From positions 62,001-126,000 of the forward strand of contig NZ_JAMYDU010000009.1 in NCBI RefSeq assembly GCF_024138395.1: a stretch of 64,000 nucleotides of DNA, in the 5' to 3' direction. Below are positions 54,094 to 63,908 of this stretch, piece after piece. Position numbers and translations under genes: made by a program. Under the pieces are notes generated by a model. The model saw only the letters and a program-made list of their open reading frames with translations, did no database searches and was not told the DNA's origin. Position 1 is the first letter of the stretch. Every line of letters begins with the position of its first letter. Origin of the DNA: Pseudomonas mandelii. GTDB lineage: Bacteria; Pseudomonadota; Gammaproteobacteria; Pseudomonadales; Pseudomonadaceae.

Positions 54094-54310
54094 GTAGCAC
54101 TCCTTGGGTAGGGCTTCCGCCAACGAGGGGAAACCTGAAGTGCCCATTAGATCGAGCCGCGAAGCGCCAATGGCTGTACATATATATACCTGCAACGGCA
54201 TACCGCTATGAGGCTGATCCGTCGCTTGCCGGAACGGTGAAGGCCTCCTAGTCTTGAGCAGATGGCCTGATAGAGAAGGACGATCAAGCAGTGCTCATGC
54301 AAGGAATCCC

Positions 54311-56770
54311 ATGAAGCAAACGCGGACTCTCGGAACGCCACGGTTGCTAGGCATCGTCTGGCCTTTTATCGCCGTCGTGTTGTTTCAGGCACTGTTGGGC
54401 GGTGTCAGTCTTTACGTTCTTTCGGCGGTTCGCAGCTATGTTGGCGGGGAAAGCCTGTGGTCCAAGGGCCAGAAAGACGCCATCTATTACCTCAATCTCT
54501 ACGCCGACAGTCGCGACGAAACGATTTTTCTCAAATACCAGAACGCGATTGCGGTACCTCAAGGTGGCCATGAATTGCGTCTGGCGCTGGATCATCAACC
54601 ACCGAATATCGAGGCGGCGCGAATCGCCATCCTCAAGGGCGGCAACCACCCGGACGACGCCTCCAGCGTGATTTGGCTGTACCTCAATTTTCGGCACTTC
54701 AGCTACCTGGAAAAAGCCATCGACCTCTGGACGGTCGGTGACGCGTACCTGGTGCGACTCGATGATGTCGCGCGGGAGATGCGTCAGCGCATTGCCGATA
54801 GCCAGGCCACCGATGCTGACGTCAAACGCTGGAAGGACCAGATTTTTGCCATCAACGAAGGCGTGACGCCTGCCGCCAAAGCGTTCAGCGATGCCTTGGG
54901 CGAGGGCTCGCGGGTGATTCTCCGGCTGCTGTTGGTGACGAACCTCGCCACTGCGCTGGGTTTGATTGTGTTGGCCCTGTTGCGTACGCATAAACTGCTC
55001 AAGCAGCGCCATGCCATCGCCGATGCCTTGCAGTTGGAGAAAGACCGGGCGCAGATCACTCTGCAATCGATTGGCGATGGGGTGATTACCACGGACGTCG
55101 AGGGCGCGATCGCTTATATGAATCCGGCCGCCGAGGCCTTGACTCACTGGAAGGCCGAACAGGCGGCGGGGTTGCCATTGGCCGCGCTGTTCAATCTGCT
55201 GGACGAGAACGCTCAGGCTGACGGTTTTACCTTGATCGAGCACATTTTGAGCGGTCAGCTCAGCGGTGGCAGCGAGCATTCCAAACTGATCCAGCGTCTG
55301 GATGGCAGCACGGTGTCGGTCACTCTGGTCGGCGCGCCGATCCGCAATACGGGCAAGGTCAGTGGCACCGTGCTGGTGCTGCATGACATGACCCAGGAGC
55401 GGCAATACATCGCCAATCTGTCGTGGCAGGCGACCCATGACGCCTTGACCGGGCTGGCCAACCGCCGTGAATTCGAATATCGCCTCGAACAGGCACTGCA
55501 TCACCTGGCGCGCCAGGCGGGGCGTCACACCTTGATGTTTCTCGACCTGGATCAATTCAAACTGGTCAATGACACTTGCGGGCATGCGGCGGGCGACGAG
55601 CTGTTGCGGCATATTTGTGCATTGTTGCAATCAGGGTTGCGCGAAGGCGACACCCTGGCCCGGTTGGGTGGCGACGAGTTCGGCATTCTGTTGGAAAACT
55701 GCGCGCCGGAAGCGGCCGAGAAAATCGCTGAAAGCCTGCGCCAGACCGTACAGAACCTGCATTTTGTCTGGAAAGGCCGGCCGTTCGTGACCACCGTGAG
55801 CATCGGTCTGGTGCATGTCACGCAGAGCCCGGCCACCCTCGAAGCTTCGCTGCGTGCCGCTGACATGGCCTGTTACATGGCCAAGGAAAAGGGCCGCAAC
55901 CGGGTTCAGGTCTATCACGCCGATGACTCGGAGCTGTCCCTGCGCTTTGGCGAGATGGCTTGGGTGCAGCGCCTGCACATGGCGTTGGAAGAAGATCGCT
56001 TTTGTCTGTATGCCCAGGAAATCGCGCCCCTTGGCCATACCGAACAGGGCGGTGGGCATATTGAAATCCTGCTGCGCCTGCATGACGAAGCAGGGCGCAT
56101 GATTCTGCCGGACAGTTTCATTCCGGCCGCCGAGCGTTACGGTTTGATGACGTCGATAGACCGTTGGGTAGTAGAGAACGTTTTCAAAGTCATTGCCCAG
56201 TGCATCGCCGAAGAGCGCGAAGGGCCGTTGGCCATGTGTGCGATAAATCTGTCAGGTATTACTATCGGAGATGAGGCGTTTCTAGACTTTCTTCGTGAAC
56301 AGTTTGTTGCATATTCAGTTCCACCTGAAATGATTTGTTTTGAAATTACAGAAACCAGTGCGATTGCAAATCTGCGCAGCGCAATTAAATTTATCAATGA
56401 ACTCAAAGGTTTAGGTTGCAATTTTTCCCTAGATGACTTTTGCGCCGGTATGTCCTCATTCGCTTACTTGAAACATTTACCTGTAGACTTCCTGAAGATC
56501 GACGGGAGTTTCGTAAAGGATATGCTGGACGACCCGATTAACCGCGCCATGGTCGAAGTGATCAATCACATCGGTCATGTCATGGGTAAGCGCACGATTG
56601 CAGAGTTCGTTGAAACACCTCAGATCGAGCAGGCATTGCTGGAGATCGGGGTGGATTACGCTCAAGGGTATGTGATTGAACGCCCGCATCTGTTTACCCG
56701 GGATAGTTTGCAAAGTCGTCCAGCCCGGCCCCGGCCTTTGTTGTTCAAGGCGCCCGGCACGTTCCGTTGA
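54311..56770 (+). CDS. rbdA: PAS-GGDEF-EAL biofilm dispersal regulator
   Basis: An 819-residue cyclic-di-GMP enzyme resembling RbdA of P. aeruginosa in length and architecture. Two membrane helices (residues about 15-40 and 215-240) flank a periplasmic domain. PAS is near 255-370. GGDEF is intact (LARLGGDEFG) with an RxxD inhibitory site (REGD) upstream. The EAL domain has EIL in place of EAL (HIEILLRLHDE), NLSG, FEITET and DDFCAG where many have DDFGTG. RbdA is known to lower c-di-GMP and trigger dispersal. A 39% GC patch lies inside the EAL part. The ATG at 54311 follows AAGGA. Confidence 0.88.
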   Translation: MKQTRTLGTPRLLGIVWPFIAVVLFQALLGGVSLYVLSAVRSYVGGESLWSKGQKDAIYYLNLYADSRDETIFLKYQNAIAVPQGGHELRLALDHQPPNIEAARIAILKGGNHPDDASSVIWLYLNFRHFSYLEKAIDLWTVGDAYLVRLDDVAREMRQRIADSQATDADVKRWKDQIFAINEGVTPAAKAFSDALGEGSRVILRLLLVTNLATALGLIVLALLRTHKLLKQRHAIADALQLEKDRAQITLQSIGDGVITTDVEGAIAYMNPAAEALTHWKAEQAAGLPLAALFNLLDENAQADGFTLIEHILSGQLSGGSEHSKLIQRLDGSTVSVTLVGAPIRNTGKVSGTVLVLHDMTQERQYIANLSWQATHDALTGLANRREFEYRLEQALHHLARQAGRHTLMFLDLDQFKLVNDTCGHAAGDELLRHICALLQSGLREGDTLARLGGDEFGILLENCAPEAAEKIAESLRQTVQNLHFVWKGRPFVTTVSIGLVHVTQSPATLEASLRAADMACYMAKEKGRNRVQVYHADDSELSLRFGEMAWVQRLHMALEEDRFCLYAQEIAPLGHTEQGGGHIEILLRLHDEAGRMILPDSFIPAAERYGLMTSIDRWVVENVFKVIAQCIAEEREGPLAMCAINLSGITIGDEAFLDFLREQFVAYSVPPEMICFEITETSAIANLRSAIKFINELKGLGCNFSLDDFCAGMSSFAYLKHLPVDFLKIDGSFVKDMLDDPINRAMVEVINHIGHVMGKRTIAEFVETPQIEQALLEIGVDYAQGYVIERPHLFTRDSLQSRPARPRPLLFKAPGTFR

Positions 56771-56814
56771 AACCTCTTGTTGGTCTTAAAATCACAATCA
56801 AAAGGAGCGCGACA

Positions 56815-57609
56815 GTGATCGACACATTCAACCGAACCGGACCACTCATGGAAGCTGCAAGTTATCCCGCCTGGGCTCAGCAACTGATCCAGGATTGCAG
56901 CGAGAGCAAGCGCCGGGTAGTCGGACACGAACTGTATCAACGCATGCGAGATAACAAACTCAGCGCAAAAACCATGCGCCAGTACCTTATTGGTGGCTGG
57001 CCAGTGGTCGAACAGTTCGCGTTATACATGGCACAGAACCTGACGAAGACCCGTTTTGCGCGCCATCCTGGCGAAGACATGGCGCGTCGCTGGCTGATGC
57101 GCAACATTCGCGTCGAATTGAACCATGCCGATTACTGGGTGCATTGGAGCCGTGCTCACGGTATCAGCCTGGAAGATCTGCAAGCGCAACAGGTGGCCCC
57201 TGAGCTTCACGCCTTGAGCCACTGGTGCTGGCACACCAGTTCGTCGGACTCGCTGATCGTGGCCATCGCTGCCACCAATTACGCCATCGAGGGTGCCACC
57301 GGGGAATGGTCGGCACTGGTCTGTTCCAATGGTGTCTATGCGGCGTCGTTCCCCGAGGAAGATCGCAAGCGGGCCATGAAGTGGTTGAAGATGCACGCCC
57401 AGTACGACGATGCCCATCCATGGGAAGCGCTGGAAATCATCTGCACCCTGGCGGGCATGAACCCGAGCAAAGCGCTGCAAGTGGAATTGCGCCAGGCTGT
57501 CTGCAAAAGTTACGACTACATGTATCTATTCCTGGAACGTTGCATGCAGTTGGAATTGGCAGTGAAAGCCCCGGTAGTTCGTGAGCGGATGGAGTTGGCC
57601 GAAAGCTGA
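56815..57609 (+). CDS. TenA/PqqC-like haem-oxygenase-fold protein
   Basis: A 264-residue all-helical protein of the TenA/PqqC/haem-oxygenase-like superfamily: YQRMRDNKLSAKTMRQYLIGGWPVVEQFALYM, MRNIRVELNHADYWVHWS, ATNYAIEGATGEWSALVC and KWLKMHAQYDDAHPWEALEII. It has E and H residues placed as possible di-metal ligands. There are no thiamine or PQQ genes nearby. I chose the GTG at 56815, preceded by AAAGGAG at seven bases; an ATG at 56848 is the alternative. Co-directional with rbdA, 44 bases after it. Confidence 0.8.
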   Translation: MIDTFNRTGPLMEAASYPAWAQQLIQDCSESKRRVVGHELYQRMRDNKLSAKTMRQYLIGGWPVVEQFALYMAQNLTKTRFARHPGEDMARRWLMRNIRVELNHADYWVHWSRAHGISLEDLQAQQVAPELHALSHWCWHTSSSDSLIVAIAATNYAIEGATGEWSALVCSNGVYAASFPEEDRKRAMKWLKMHAQYDDAHPWEALEIICTLAGMNPSKALQVELRQAVCKSYDYMYLFLERCMQLELAVKAPVVRERMELAES

Positions 57610-57632
57610 TCCTCTGAAAGCAACACAAACCA

Positions 57633-57726
57633 AATGTGGGAGCGGGCTTGCTCGCGAAAGCGGTCTGACATTCAGTATCTCTGTTGAATGTTAAGCCGCC
57701 TTCGCGAGCAAGCCGGCTCCCACATT
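57633..57726. repeat. REP pair in inverted orientation
   Basis: AATGTGGGAGCGGGCTTGCT and its inverse, ending CTCCCACATT, about 40 bases apart, between the convergent TenA-like and GGDEF genes. Confidence 0.85.
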
Positions 57727-57750
57727 GTGATCTGCAGCGTTGCTGAAATA

Positions 57751-58677
57751 TCAGCCCGCCATCGCCAGGCGGTTACGCCCCTCGCGCTTGGCCACATACA
57801 ACGCACTGTCGGCCCGTCGCAACAAACTCTCGGCAGACTCGCCGGGCAGCAGCGTCGAGCAACCGATGCTGACCGTCAGCTCAATCATCTTGCCCTCAGC
57901 CTCATAATCCTGAGCCTGCGCCGCAAACCGCAGTCGTTCACCGACCAGGGCTGCAGCTTCCCGACTGGTGTTGGAAAGCAGGATCAGGAATTCTTCCCCA
58001 CCAAACCGGAACACCATATCCACGTTGCGCAACTGGTTTTTGATCGAGGCTGCGACGGCTTTCAGCACTTCATCGCCGGCACTGTGCCCGTAGGTGTCGT
58101 TGATATGTTTGAAGTGATCAATGTCCAGCATCAGCAGCGACAGGGGCTGCGAGTGTCGCCGCGACATCTCGATTTCCCGCTGCAGCGTCTGATCCATGGC
58201 GATGCGGTTGCCGGTCTCGGTTAGCGGATCACGCAATGCACTTTGGGTCGCCGCTCGGTAGAGCAGGGCGTTTCGCATGGGAAAGAGCAGGGCCGACAAC
58301 AGTGACTCCAGATTGCCCTGTTCCTGTTCGCTGAAGCGTTGATTGCGACGGAACACCAGCTCACCCAATTGCTCGCCTTCATGGCTCAGGCTGTAGCTGA
58401 TTGAATGATGACCCCGCGCGCCGAATTGCAGGCGCAAGTCGCTGGGCTGATGTTCGTAACTCAAGGCATCCAGCGGCACAAGGCGCTGAATTTCGCGGAA
58501 GAAAAGTCCGAGAATGCGTTGCGGCTCAAGACTGGTTTGCAGTTGCAGGCCCAGCGCTTGGCGCAACTGCACAAGACTGACGGGCCGCTCCAGGAGGGTA
58601 GGCTGCTGACCAAAGCCCAGGCGTTGCAATTTGGCACTGTCGAAGTCAATTGCGTTGGTCTGGGAAGGTGATTTCAT
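57751..58677 (-). CDS. Diguanylate cyclase (GGDEF)
   Basis: A 308-residue cytosolic protein. Residues about 35-140 look like a GAF-type sensor (LGLFFREIQRLVPLDALSYE, LVFRRNQRFSEQEQGNLESL). The C-terminal GGDEF domain has LLMLDIDHFKHINDTYGHSAGDEVL and the active motif FRFGGEEFLIL. An RxxD inhibitory site (RNVD) lies five residues before GGEEF. It should make c-di-GMP and so oppose the nearby RbdA-like protein. The signal sensed is unknown. Confidence 0.9.
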   Translation of the reverse strand: MKSPSQTNAIDFDSAKLQRLGFGQQPTLLERPVSLVQLRQALGLQLQTSLEPQRILGLFFREIQRLVPLDALSYEHQPSDLRLQFGARGHHSISYSLSHEGEQLGELVFRRNQRFSEQEQGNLESLLSALLFPMRNALLYRAATQSALRDPLTETGNRIAMDQTLQREIEMSRRHSQPLSLLMLDIDHFKHINDTYGHSAGDEVLKAVAASIKNQLRNVDMVFRFGGEEFLILLSNTSREAAALVGERLRFAAQAQDYEAEGKMIELTVSIGCSTLLPGESAESLLRRADSALYVAKREGRNRLAMAG

Positions 58678-59051
58678 ATGGCGTGAGCCCCTAAGCAGTA
58701 AGGCTGTCTTACAGGCTGGGTGAGAGCGGCTTTGGGCTGCGCGTCATACTGGTCCATCAGTCCCGTAGGACATTTGGCACGAGTTTAGTCCGCTTTGCCG
58801 AAGATTAGTAACCTCTCGGCCGAAGCTTCGCTTCTTCTGCTTTCACACGGCGTGTCTGAACAAAATTAGAGCGAAAGTCGTGCCATTCGGTTCAGTCGAA
58901 TAAAAAGCGTTAAAAATCAAAATATTGGAAGGATATGCGCGGTGAGTTACGCAAGGCGATGACATTTATTTGACTTGAAGGAGGGGGAGTTACCACCGGG
59001 TTCGAGTGCCGCGGCGGGAAGCCGTCGCGGCAGAAAAGCGACGCACGGGCG
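58678..59051. other. 374-base gene-free region
   Basis: I see no gene here. It is AT-rich in the centre (58850-58970) and should hold the promoter of the GGDEF gene. Near 59008-59031, GCCGCGGCGG and CCGTCGCGGC form a hairpin with one mismatch downstream of the yciK stop, but no T-run follows, so it is only a possible terminator. Confidence 0.6.
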
Positions 59052-59792
59052 TTACTGAGCGTTGAACGCCTGGCCATTGATGCCGGTACTGTCCGGACCC
59101 ATCAGGTAGAGGTAGACCGGCATGATCTCTTCAGGTGTCGGGTTATTCAGCGGGTTTTCACCCGGGTAGGCTTGAGCGCGCATGCTGGTGCGGGTGGCGC
59201 CGGGGTTGATGCTGTTGGAGCGCACCGGGGCCACTGTGTCTACTTCGTCGGCCAGGGTTTGCATCAGGCCTTCGGTGGCAAACTTGGAGACGCCGTAAGC
59301 GCCCCAGTACGCACGACCCTTGCGACCGACGCTGCTGGAGGTGAACACCACCGAGGCGTCCTGAGACAGCTTGAGCAGTGGCAGCAGCGTGCTGGTGAGC
59401 ATGAACATGGCGTTGACGTTGACGTGCATGACGCGCATGAAATTCTCGCCAGACAATTGCTCGATCGGGGTACGTGGACCGATGATCGAGGCGTTGTGCA
59501 GCAAGCCGTCGAGGTGGCCGAACTCGGTTTCGATCATGGCTGCCAGTTCATCGTATTGATGAGGCAGTGCGGTTTCCAGATTGAACGGAATCACGGCCGG
59601 TTGTGGATGCCCGGCTGCTTCGATTTCGTCGTAGACCTGAGTCAGATTGGCTTCGGTCTTGCCCAGCAACAACACAGTGGCGCCATGGGCGGCGTAGGTT
59701 TTTGCAGCGGCAGCACCAATGCCACGGCCAGCGCCGGTGACCAGGATAACCCGGCCCTTGAGCAAGTCAGGGCGGGCGGAATAATCAAACAT
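59052..59792 (-). CDS. yciK: YciK-type short-chain oxidoreductase
   Basis: A 246-residue SDR. Motifs in order: VILVTGAGRGIGAAAAKTYA, DGLLHNASIIGP, the catalytic Ser in VVFTSSSVGRKG, and YxxxK in GAYGVSKFATEGLM. NPGATRTSMRAQAYPGENP is YciK-like. It is last in the minus-strand run ubiG-mupP-yciK, an order common in Pseudomonas. The physiological substrate is not known. I chose the ATG at 59792. A long perfect hairpin separates it from mupP and could weaken its expression. Confidence 0.9.
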   Translation of the reverse strand: MFDYSARPDLLKGRVILVTGAGRGIGAAAAKTYAAHGATVLLLGKTEANLTQVYDEIEAAGHPQPAVIPFNLETALPHQYDELAAMIETEFGHLDGLLHNASIIGPRTPIEQLSGENFMRVMHVNVNAMFMLTSTLLPLLKLSQDASVVFTSSSVGRKGRAYWGAYGVSKFATEGLMQTLADEVDTVAPVRSNSINPGATRTSMRAQAYPGENPLNNPTPEEIMPVYLYLMGPDSTGINGQAFNAQ

Positions 59793-59832
59793 AAAAAACC
59801 TCAACACAATTTAAAGCGGACCCTGTACCGCT

Positions 59833-59906
59833 TTTTGTAGGAGCCAGGCTTGCCGGCGAAGGCGTCCTTAAGAGCGCCTTCGCCGGCAAGCCTGGCTCCT
59901 ACAAAA
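59833..59906. repeat. REP-type perfect hairpin, 32-base arms
   Basis: Arms at 59833-59864 and 59875-59906 are perfectly complementary with a 10-base loop. The core is GTAGGAGCCAGGCTTGCCGG, a REP variant. It lies between mupP and yciK inside the operon. Confidence 0.9.
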
Positions 59907-59916
59907 GCATCTCAAC

Positions 59917-60588
59917 TCAGCAGCTGCACAAAGCGTTATCCAGCACCTCTAGCAACGCCAGCGGATGATCGATCACCACGTCCGCACCCCAATGCTTCGG
60001 GTTATCGTCCGGGTGAATATAACCGTAGGTCACCGCGCAGGTTTTGGTGCCGGCATCGCGGCCAGACTCGATGTCTCGCAGGTCATCGCCCACAAACAGC
60101 ACACTGGCCGGGTCCAGGTCGAGCATCTTGCACGCCAGAATCAACGGCTCCGGATCCGGTTTGCTGTTCTTCACGTGGTCGGGGCAAATCAGGACCTTCG
60201 AACGTTCGGCCAGGCCCAGCTGCTGCATGATCGGCTCGGCGAAACGCACCGGTTTGTTGGTGACCACGCCCCAGATCAGATTGGCCTTTTCGATTTTCTC
60301 CAGCACCTCGGCCATACCGTCGAACAGATGGCTGTGGACCGCGCAACCCTTGAGGTAGCGGTCGAGGAATTCCTGACGCAGCTCTTCGAACCCCGGCGAT
60401 TCCGGGTCCATGGAGAAGTTCGCCGCAACCATCGCTTTGGCGCCGCCGGATATTTCATCGCGAATGTGTTGAGTGTTGATCGGCGGCAAACCACGGTCAG
60501 CGCGCATCGCCTGGCAGATGGCGATGAAATCCGGCGCGGTGTCGAGCAGGGTGCCATCCATGTCGAAAAGGACTGCTCTGATACGCAT
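59917..60588 (-). CDS. mupP: N-acetylmuramic acid 6-phosphate phosphatase (HAD)
   Basis: A 223-residue HAD phosphatase with [14 protein letters not shown] at the start, VVTNKP in motif [11 protein letters not shown] with the motif III Lys, and [16 protein letters not shown] in motif IV. It resembles phosphoglycolate phosphatases, but its position between ubiG and yciK matches MupP, which acts in the Pseudomonas peptidoglycan recycling pathway that bypasses de novo UDP-MurNAc synthesis and gives fosfomycin tolerance. It starts four bases after the ubiG stop. A phosphoglycolate role is the alternative. Confidence 0.87.
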   Translation of the reverse strand: MRIRAVLFDMDGTLLDTAPDFIAICQAMRADRGLPPINTQHIRDEISGGAKAMVAANFSMDPESPGFEELRQEFLDRYLKGCAVHSHLFDGMAEVLEKIEKANLIWGVVTNKPVRFAEPIMQQLGLAERSKVLICPDHVKNSKPDPEPLILACKMLDLDPASVLFVGDDLRDIESGRDAGTKTCAVTYGYIHPDDNPKHWGADVVIDHPLALLEVLDNALCSC

Positions 60589-60592
60589 CGGC

Positions 60593-61291
60593 TTACTCCT
60601 CGCGCAGGGTCTGGATCATGTAATTGACGTCCACGTCGGCCGCCAGTTTGTAGTGCTTGGTCAGTGGATTGTAGGTCAGGCCGATGATGTCCTTGACGGT
60701 CAAACCGGCCATGCGGCTCCAGGCGCCAAGCTCCGAAGGGCGGATGAATTTCTTGAAGTCGTGGGTGCCGCGCGGCAGCAGCTTCATGATGTATTCGGCA
60801 CCGACGATGGCGAACAGATAGGCCTTCGGGTTGCGGTTGATGGTGGAGAAGAACACCTGGCCGCCCGGTTTGACCATGCTGAAGCAGGCGCGGATGACCG
60901 ACGATGGATCCGGCACGTGCTCGAGCATTTCCAGGCAGGTCACTACGTCGAACTGCTCGGGCATTTCCTCGGCCAAGGCTTCGGCGGTGATTTGGCGGTA
61001 CTCGACGCTCACGCCGGATTCCAGCTGATGCAATTGAGCGACAGCCAGCGGCGCTTCGCCCATGTCGATGCCCATCACGGTCGCGCCACGTTGAGCCATG
61101 GCTTCGCTGAGGATGCCACCGCCGCAACCGACGTCGAGGACTTTCTTGCCGGCCAGATGGACGCGCTCATCGATCCAGTTGACCCGCAGCGGGTTGATGT
61201 CGTGCAGCGGTTTGAACTCGCTTTCGCGATCCCACCAGCGATGGGCCAAGGCTTCGAATTTGGCGATTTCGGCGTAGTCGACGTTGCTCAT
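60593..61291 (-). CDS. ubiG: Ubiquinone biosynthesis O-methyltransferase
   Basis: A 232-residue SAM methyltransferase that performs both O-methylations of ubiquinone synthesis. The SAM loop is [19 protein letters not shown] (near residue 52). [31 protein letters not shown] is the typical UbiG opening, and [22 protein letters not shown] is conserved family text. Located just downstream of mtaD in transcription order. Confidence 0.96.
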   Translation of the reverse strand: MSNVDYAEIAKFEALAHRWWDRESEFKPLHDINPLRVNWIDERVHLAGKKVLDVGCGGGILSEAMAQRGATVMGIDMGEAPLAVAQLHQLESGVSVEYRQITAEALAEEMPEQFDVVTCLEMLEHVPDPSSVIRACFSMVKPGGQVFFSTINRNPKAYLFAIVGAEYIMKLLPRGTHDFKKFIRPSELGAWSRMAGLTVKDIIGLTYNPLTKHYKLAADVDVNYMIQTLREE

Positions 61292-61362
61292 GGTGTCAGT
61301 CCTCTAAAACTTGAAAAATCCTGTTGCCCCGGTTTCGGTCCAGGGTGCTTACAATTCGGTGC

Positions 61363-62697
61363 TTACGATTCGGTATGGCCGCTGATGCGCAGGCCCCAGG
61401 CCTTGGCAGTGGCACACAGCTGCGCCTCATCCAGGCGGGTCAGGCGGCGGTCGTCGAGCAGTTGCTTGCCGGCGACCCAAAGGTGTTTCACGCAGTCGCG
61501 GCCAGTGGCATAGATTAGTTGCGAAACCGGGTCATAGACCGGTTGCTGCGCCAGGCCCGACAGGTCGAACGCGACGATGTCCGCCGCTTTGCCGACTTCC
61601 AGCGAACCCGTCTCGGCTTCGATCCCCAGCGCGCGAGCACCATTGAGCGTGGCCATGCGCAGGGCGCGATGGGCGTCCAGCGCGGTGGCCGAGCCGGCGA
61701 CGGCCTTGGCCAGCAACGCGGCGGTGCGGGTTTCGCCGAGCAAATCGAGGTCATTATTGCTGGCCGCGCCATCGGTGCCGACCGCGACATTGACCCCGGC
61801 CTGCCACAAGCGCTCGACCGGGCAGAAACCGCTGGCCAGCTTCAGGTTCGACTCCGGGCAATGAATCACATGGGTGTTACTTTCTACCAGCAGCGCCAGG
61901 TCTTCATCGCTGATCTGGGTCATGTGAACGGCCTGGAAGCGCGGCCCGAGCAGGCCCAGACGGCCGAGGCGAGCCAACGGGCGTTCGCCACGCTGCTCGA
62001 CCGATTGCTGCACTTCGAAAGCGGTTTCATGGACGTGCATGTGAATCGAGGCGTCCAGCTCTTCGGCGATGACCCGGATTTTTTCCAGGGTTTCGTCGCC
62101 CACGGTGTAGGGGGCATGGGGGCCAAAGGTGATTTTGATCCGCTCGTGATGCTTGAGATCGCCAAATAATTCGACGCCCTGACGAATGGCTTCATCCGCC
62201 GTGGCGGCGCCTGGAATCGGGAAATCGAGGATCGGAATGGCGATCTGGGCGCGAATGCCGCTGTTATGCACGCGTTCGCTGGCGACCTTCGGGAAGAAAT
62301 ACATGTCGGAGAAACAGGTGATGCCGCCTTTGATCTGCTCGGCAATGGCCAGGTCAGTGCCGTCGCGTACGAAAGCTTCGTCTACCCATTTAGCTTCGGC
62401 CGGCCAGATGTGCTTTTCCAGCCAGGTCATCAGCGGCAGATCGTCGGCCAGGCCGCGGAACAGGGTCATTGCCGCGTGCCCGTGGGCATTGATCAGGCCG
62501 GGGCTGAGCAACATGTCCGGCAATTCGCGGACTTCGGTTGCGTTAAGCTTCAAGGCTGCTGCGCGCGGGCCGATAAATACGATACGCCCGTCGCGGATGC
62601 CCAGGGCATGCTCTTTAAGGACCACGCCAGCCGGTTCGACGGGTACCAGCCAGGTCGGCAGCAATAACAGGTCGAGCGCAGCGGTGGGGGTCGGCAT
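61363..62697 (-). CDS. mtaD: Methylthioadenosine/S-adenosylhomocysteine deaminase-type amidohydrolase
   Basis: A 444-residue metal amidohydrolase (TRZ/ATZ family). Metal and active-site text: [48 protein letters not shown] and [14 protein letters not shown]. It is divergent from mtnA with 109 bases between. In Pseudomonas this gene deaminates methylthioadenosine to methylthioinosine as part of methionine salvage. I chose the ATG at 62697; the longer frame to 62865 overlaps mtnA. Confidence 0.9.
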   Translation of the reverse strand: MPTPTAALDLLLLPTWLVPVEPAGVVLKEHALGIRDGRIVFIGPRAAALKLNATEVRELPDMLLSPGLINAHGHAAMTLFRGLADDLPLMTWLEKHIWPAEAKWVDEAFVRDGTDLAIAEQIKGGITCFSDMYFFPKVASERVHNSGIRAQIAIPILDFPIPGAATADEAIRQGVELFGDLKHHERIKITFGPHAPYTVGDETLEKIRVIAEELDASIHMHVHETAFEVQQSVEQRGERPLARLGRLGLLGPRFQAVHMTQISDEDLALLVESNTHVIHCPESNLKLASGFCPVERLWQAGVNVAVGTDGAASNNDLDLLGETRTAALLAKAVAGSATALDAHRALRMATLNGARALGIEAETGSLEVGKAADIVAFDLSGLAQQPVYDPVSQLIYATGRDCVKHLWVAGKQLLDDRRLTRLDEAQLCATAKAWGLRISGHTES

Positions 62698-62806
62698 CGA
62701 AAGTCGGTTCCAGTGCTTTTGTAAAGGATGGCGAAGTATACCCGAGCGTCTTCGCGGGGGGATCGCTATAATCGGCGGCTTTTGTTCATGAGTGCGGGGT
62801 AAGTGG

Positions 62807-63883
62807 ATGCGCGATCGACTGTTGGCTGCGGAGAAGGTGAAGGCCATCGATTGGCGTGATGGCACACTGTACCTGCTGGATCAGCGTATTTTGCCGTTCG
62901 AGGAAACCTGGATCGCCTACACCAGCGCCGCGGGTGTGGCCGAAGCCATTCGTTCGATGGTGGTGCGTGGCGCGCCAGCCATCGGCATCAGTGCCGCTTA
63001 TGCCATGGTGCTGGCAGCCCGAGCCCGAATTGCCGAGGGCGGTGACTGGCAGGCAGCGTGGGAAGAGGATTACGCGGTACTGGCCGATTCCCGTCCAACA
63101 GCGGTTAATCTGTTCTGGGCCTTGAGTCGCATGCGTGACCGCCTGGACCGCCTCAAGGAAGACGCAGACCCTCTGGCGGCGCTGGAGGCCGAAGCCATCG
63201 CCATCCATGAAAGTGATCGCGAAGCCAACCTGACCATGGCCCAACTGGGTGTCGACCTGATCCGCAAGCATCAGGGCAACGCCCAGGCGATCCTCACGCA
63301 CTGCAACACCGGCGCACTGGCCACCGGCGGCTTCGGCACGGCGCTGGGGGTGATTCGCGGGGCTTTCATCGAGGGCATGGTCGAGCGCGTCTACGCCGAC
63401 GAAACCCGGCCATGGCTGCAAGGTTCGCGATTGACCGCATGGGAATTGGCTAATGAAGGCATTCCCGTGACCCTCAATGCCGATTCCGCCGCCGCGCACA
63501 TCATGAAAACCAAGGGTGTGACTTGGGTGATCGTCGGTGCTGATCGCATCACCGCCAATGGCGACGTGGCGAACAAGATCGGCACCTACCAACTGGCGGT
63601 CAACGCCATGCACCACGGCGTGCGTTTCATGGTAGTGGCGCCGAGTTCGACCATCGACATGAACCTGGCCAGCGGCGACGAGATTCCCATCGAAGAGCGC
63701 GATGGCCGCGAGTTGCTGGAAGTCGGCGGCAAGCGGGTGGGGGCGGATGTCGATGCGTTCAACCCGGTGTTCGACGTCACGCCTGCGGATCTGATCGACG
63801 CGATCGTTACCGAGAAAGGCATCGTGGAACGGCCTGATACGGCGAAAATGGCGCAGTTGATGTGTCGTAAGCGTCTGCATTAA
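62807..63883 (+). CDS. mtnA: Methylthioribose-1-phosphate isomerase
   Basis: A 358-residue isomerase that converts methylthioribose 1-phosphate to methylthioribulose 1-phosphate in methionine salvage. It belongs to the eIF2B-alpha-like family. Catalytic Cys lies in [19 protein letters not shown] (near residue 160) and Asp in [19 protein letters not shown] (near residue 240). [15 protein letters not shown] is also typical. The start chosen is the ATG at 62807, with an upstream in-frame start at 62792 possible. Confidence 0.95.
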   Translation: MRDRLLAAEKVKAIDWRDGTLYLLDQRILPFEETWIAYTSAAGVAEAIRSMVVRGAPAIGISAAYAMVLAARARIAEGGDWQAAWEEDYAVLADSRPTAVNLFWALSRMRDRLDRLKEDADPLAALEAEAIAIHESDREANLTMAQLGVDLIRKHQGNAQAILTHCNTGALATGGFGTALGVIRGAFIEGMVERVYADETRPWLQGSRLTAWELANEGIPVTLNADSAAAHIMKTKGVTWVIVGADRITANGDVANKIGTYQLAVNAMHHGVRFMVVAPSSTIDMNLASGDEIPIEERDGRELLEVGGKRVGADVDAFNPVFDVTPADLIDAIVTEKGIVERPDTAKMAQLMCRKRLH

Positions 63884-63908
63884 AGGTATCTGGCGCCTGA
63901 TAAATCGC

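Noticed and set aside
54094..54310. Search for a small immunity gene upstream of the toxin-like gene
   Set aside because: No open frame with a ribosome site was found; the stretch is AT-rich and looks like divergent promoters.
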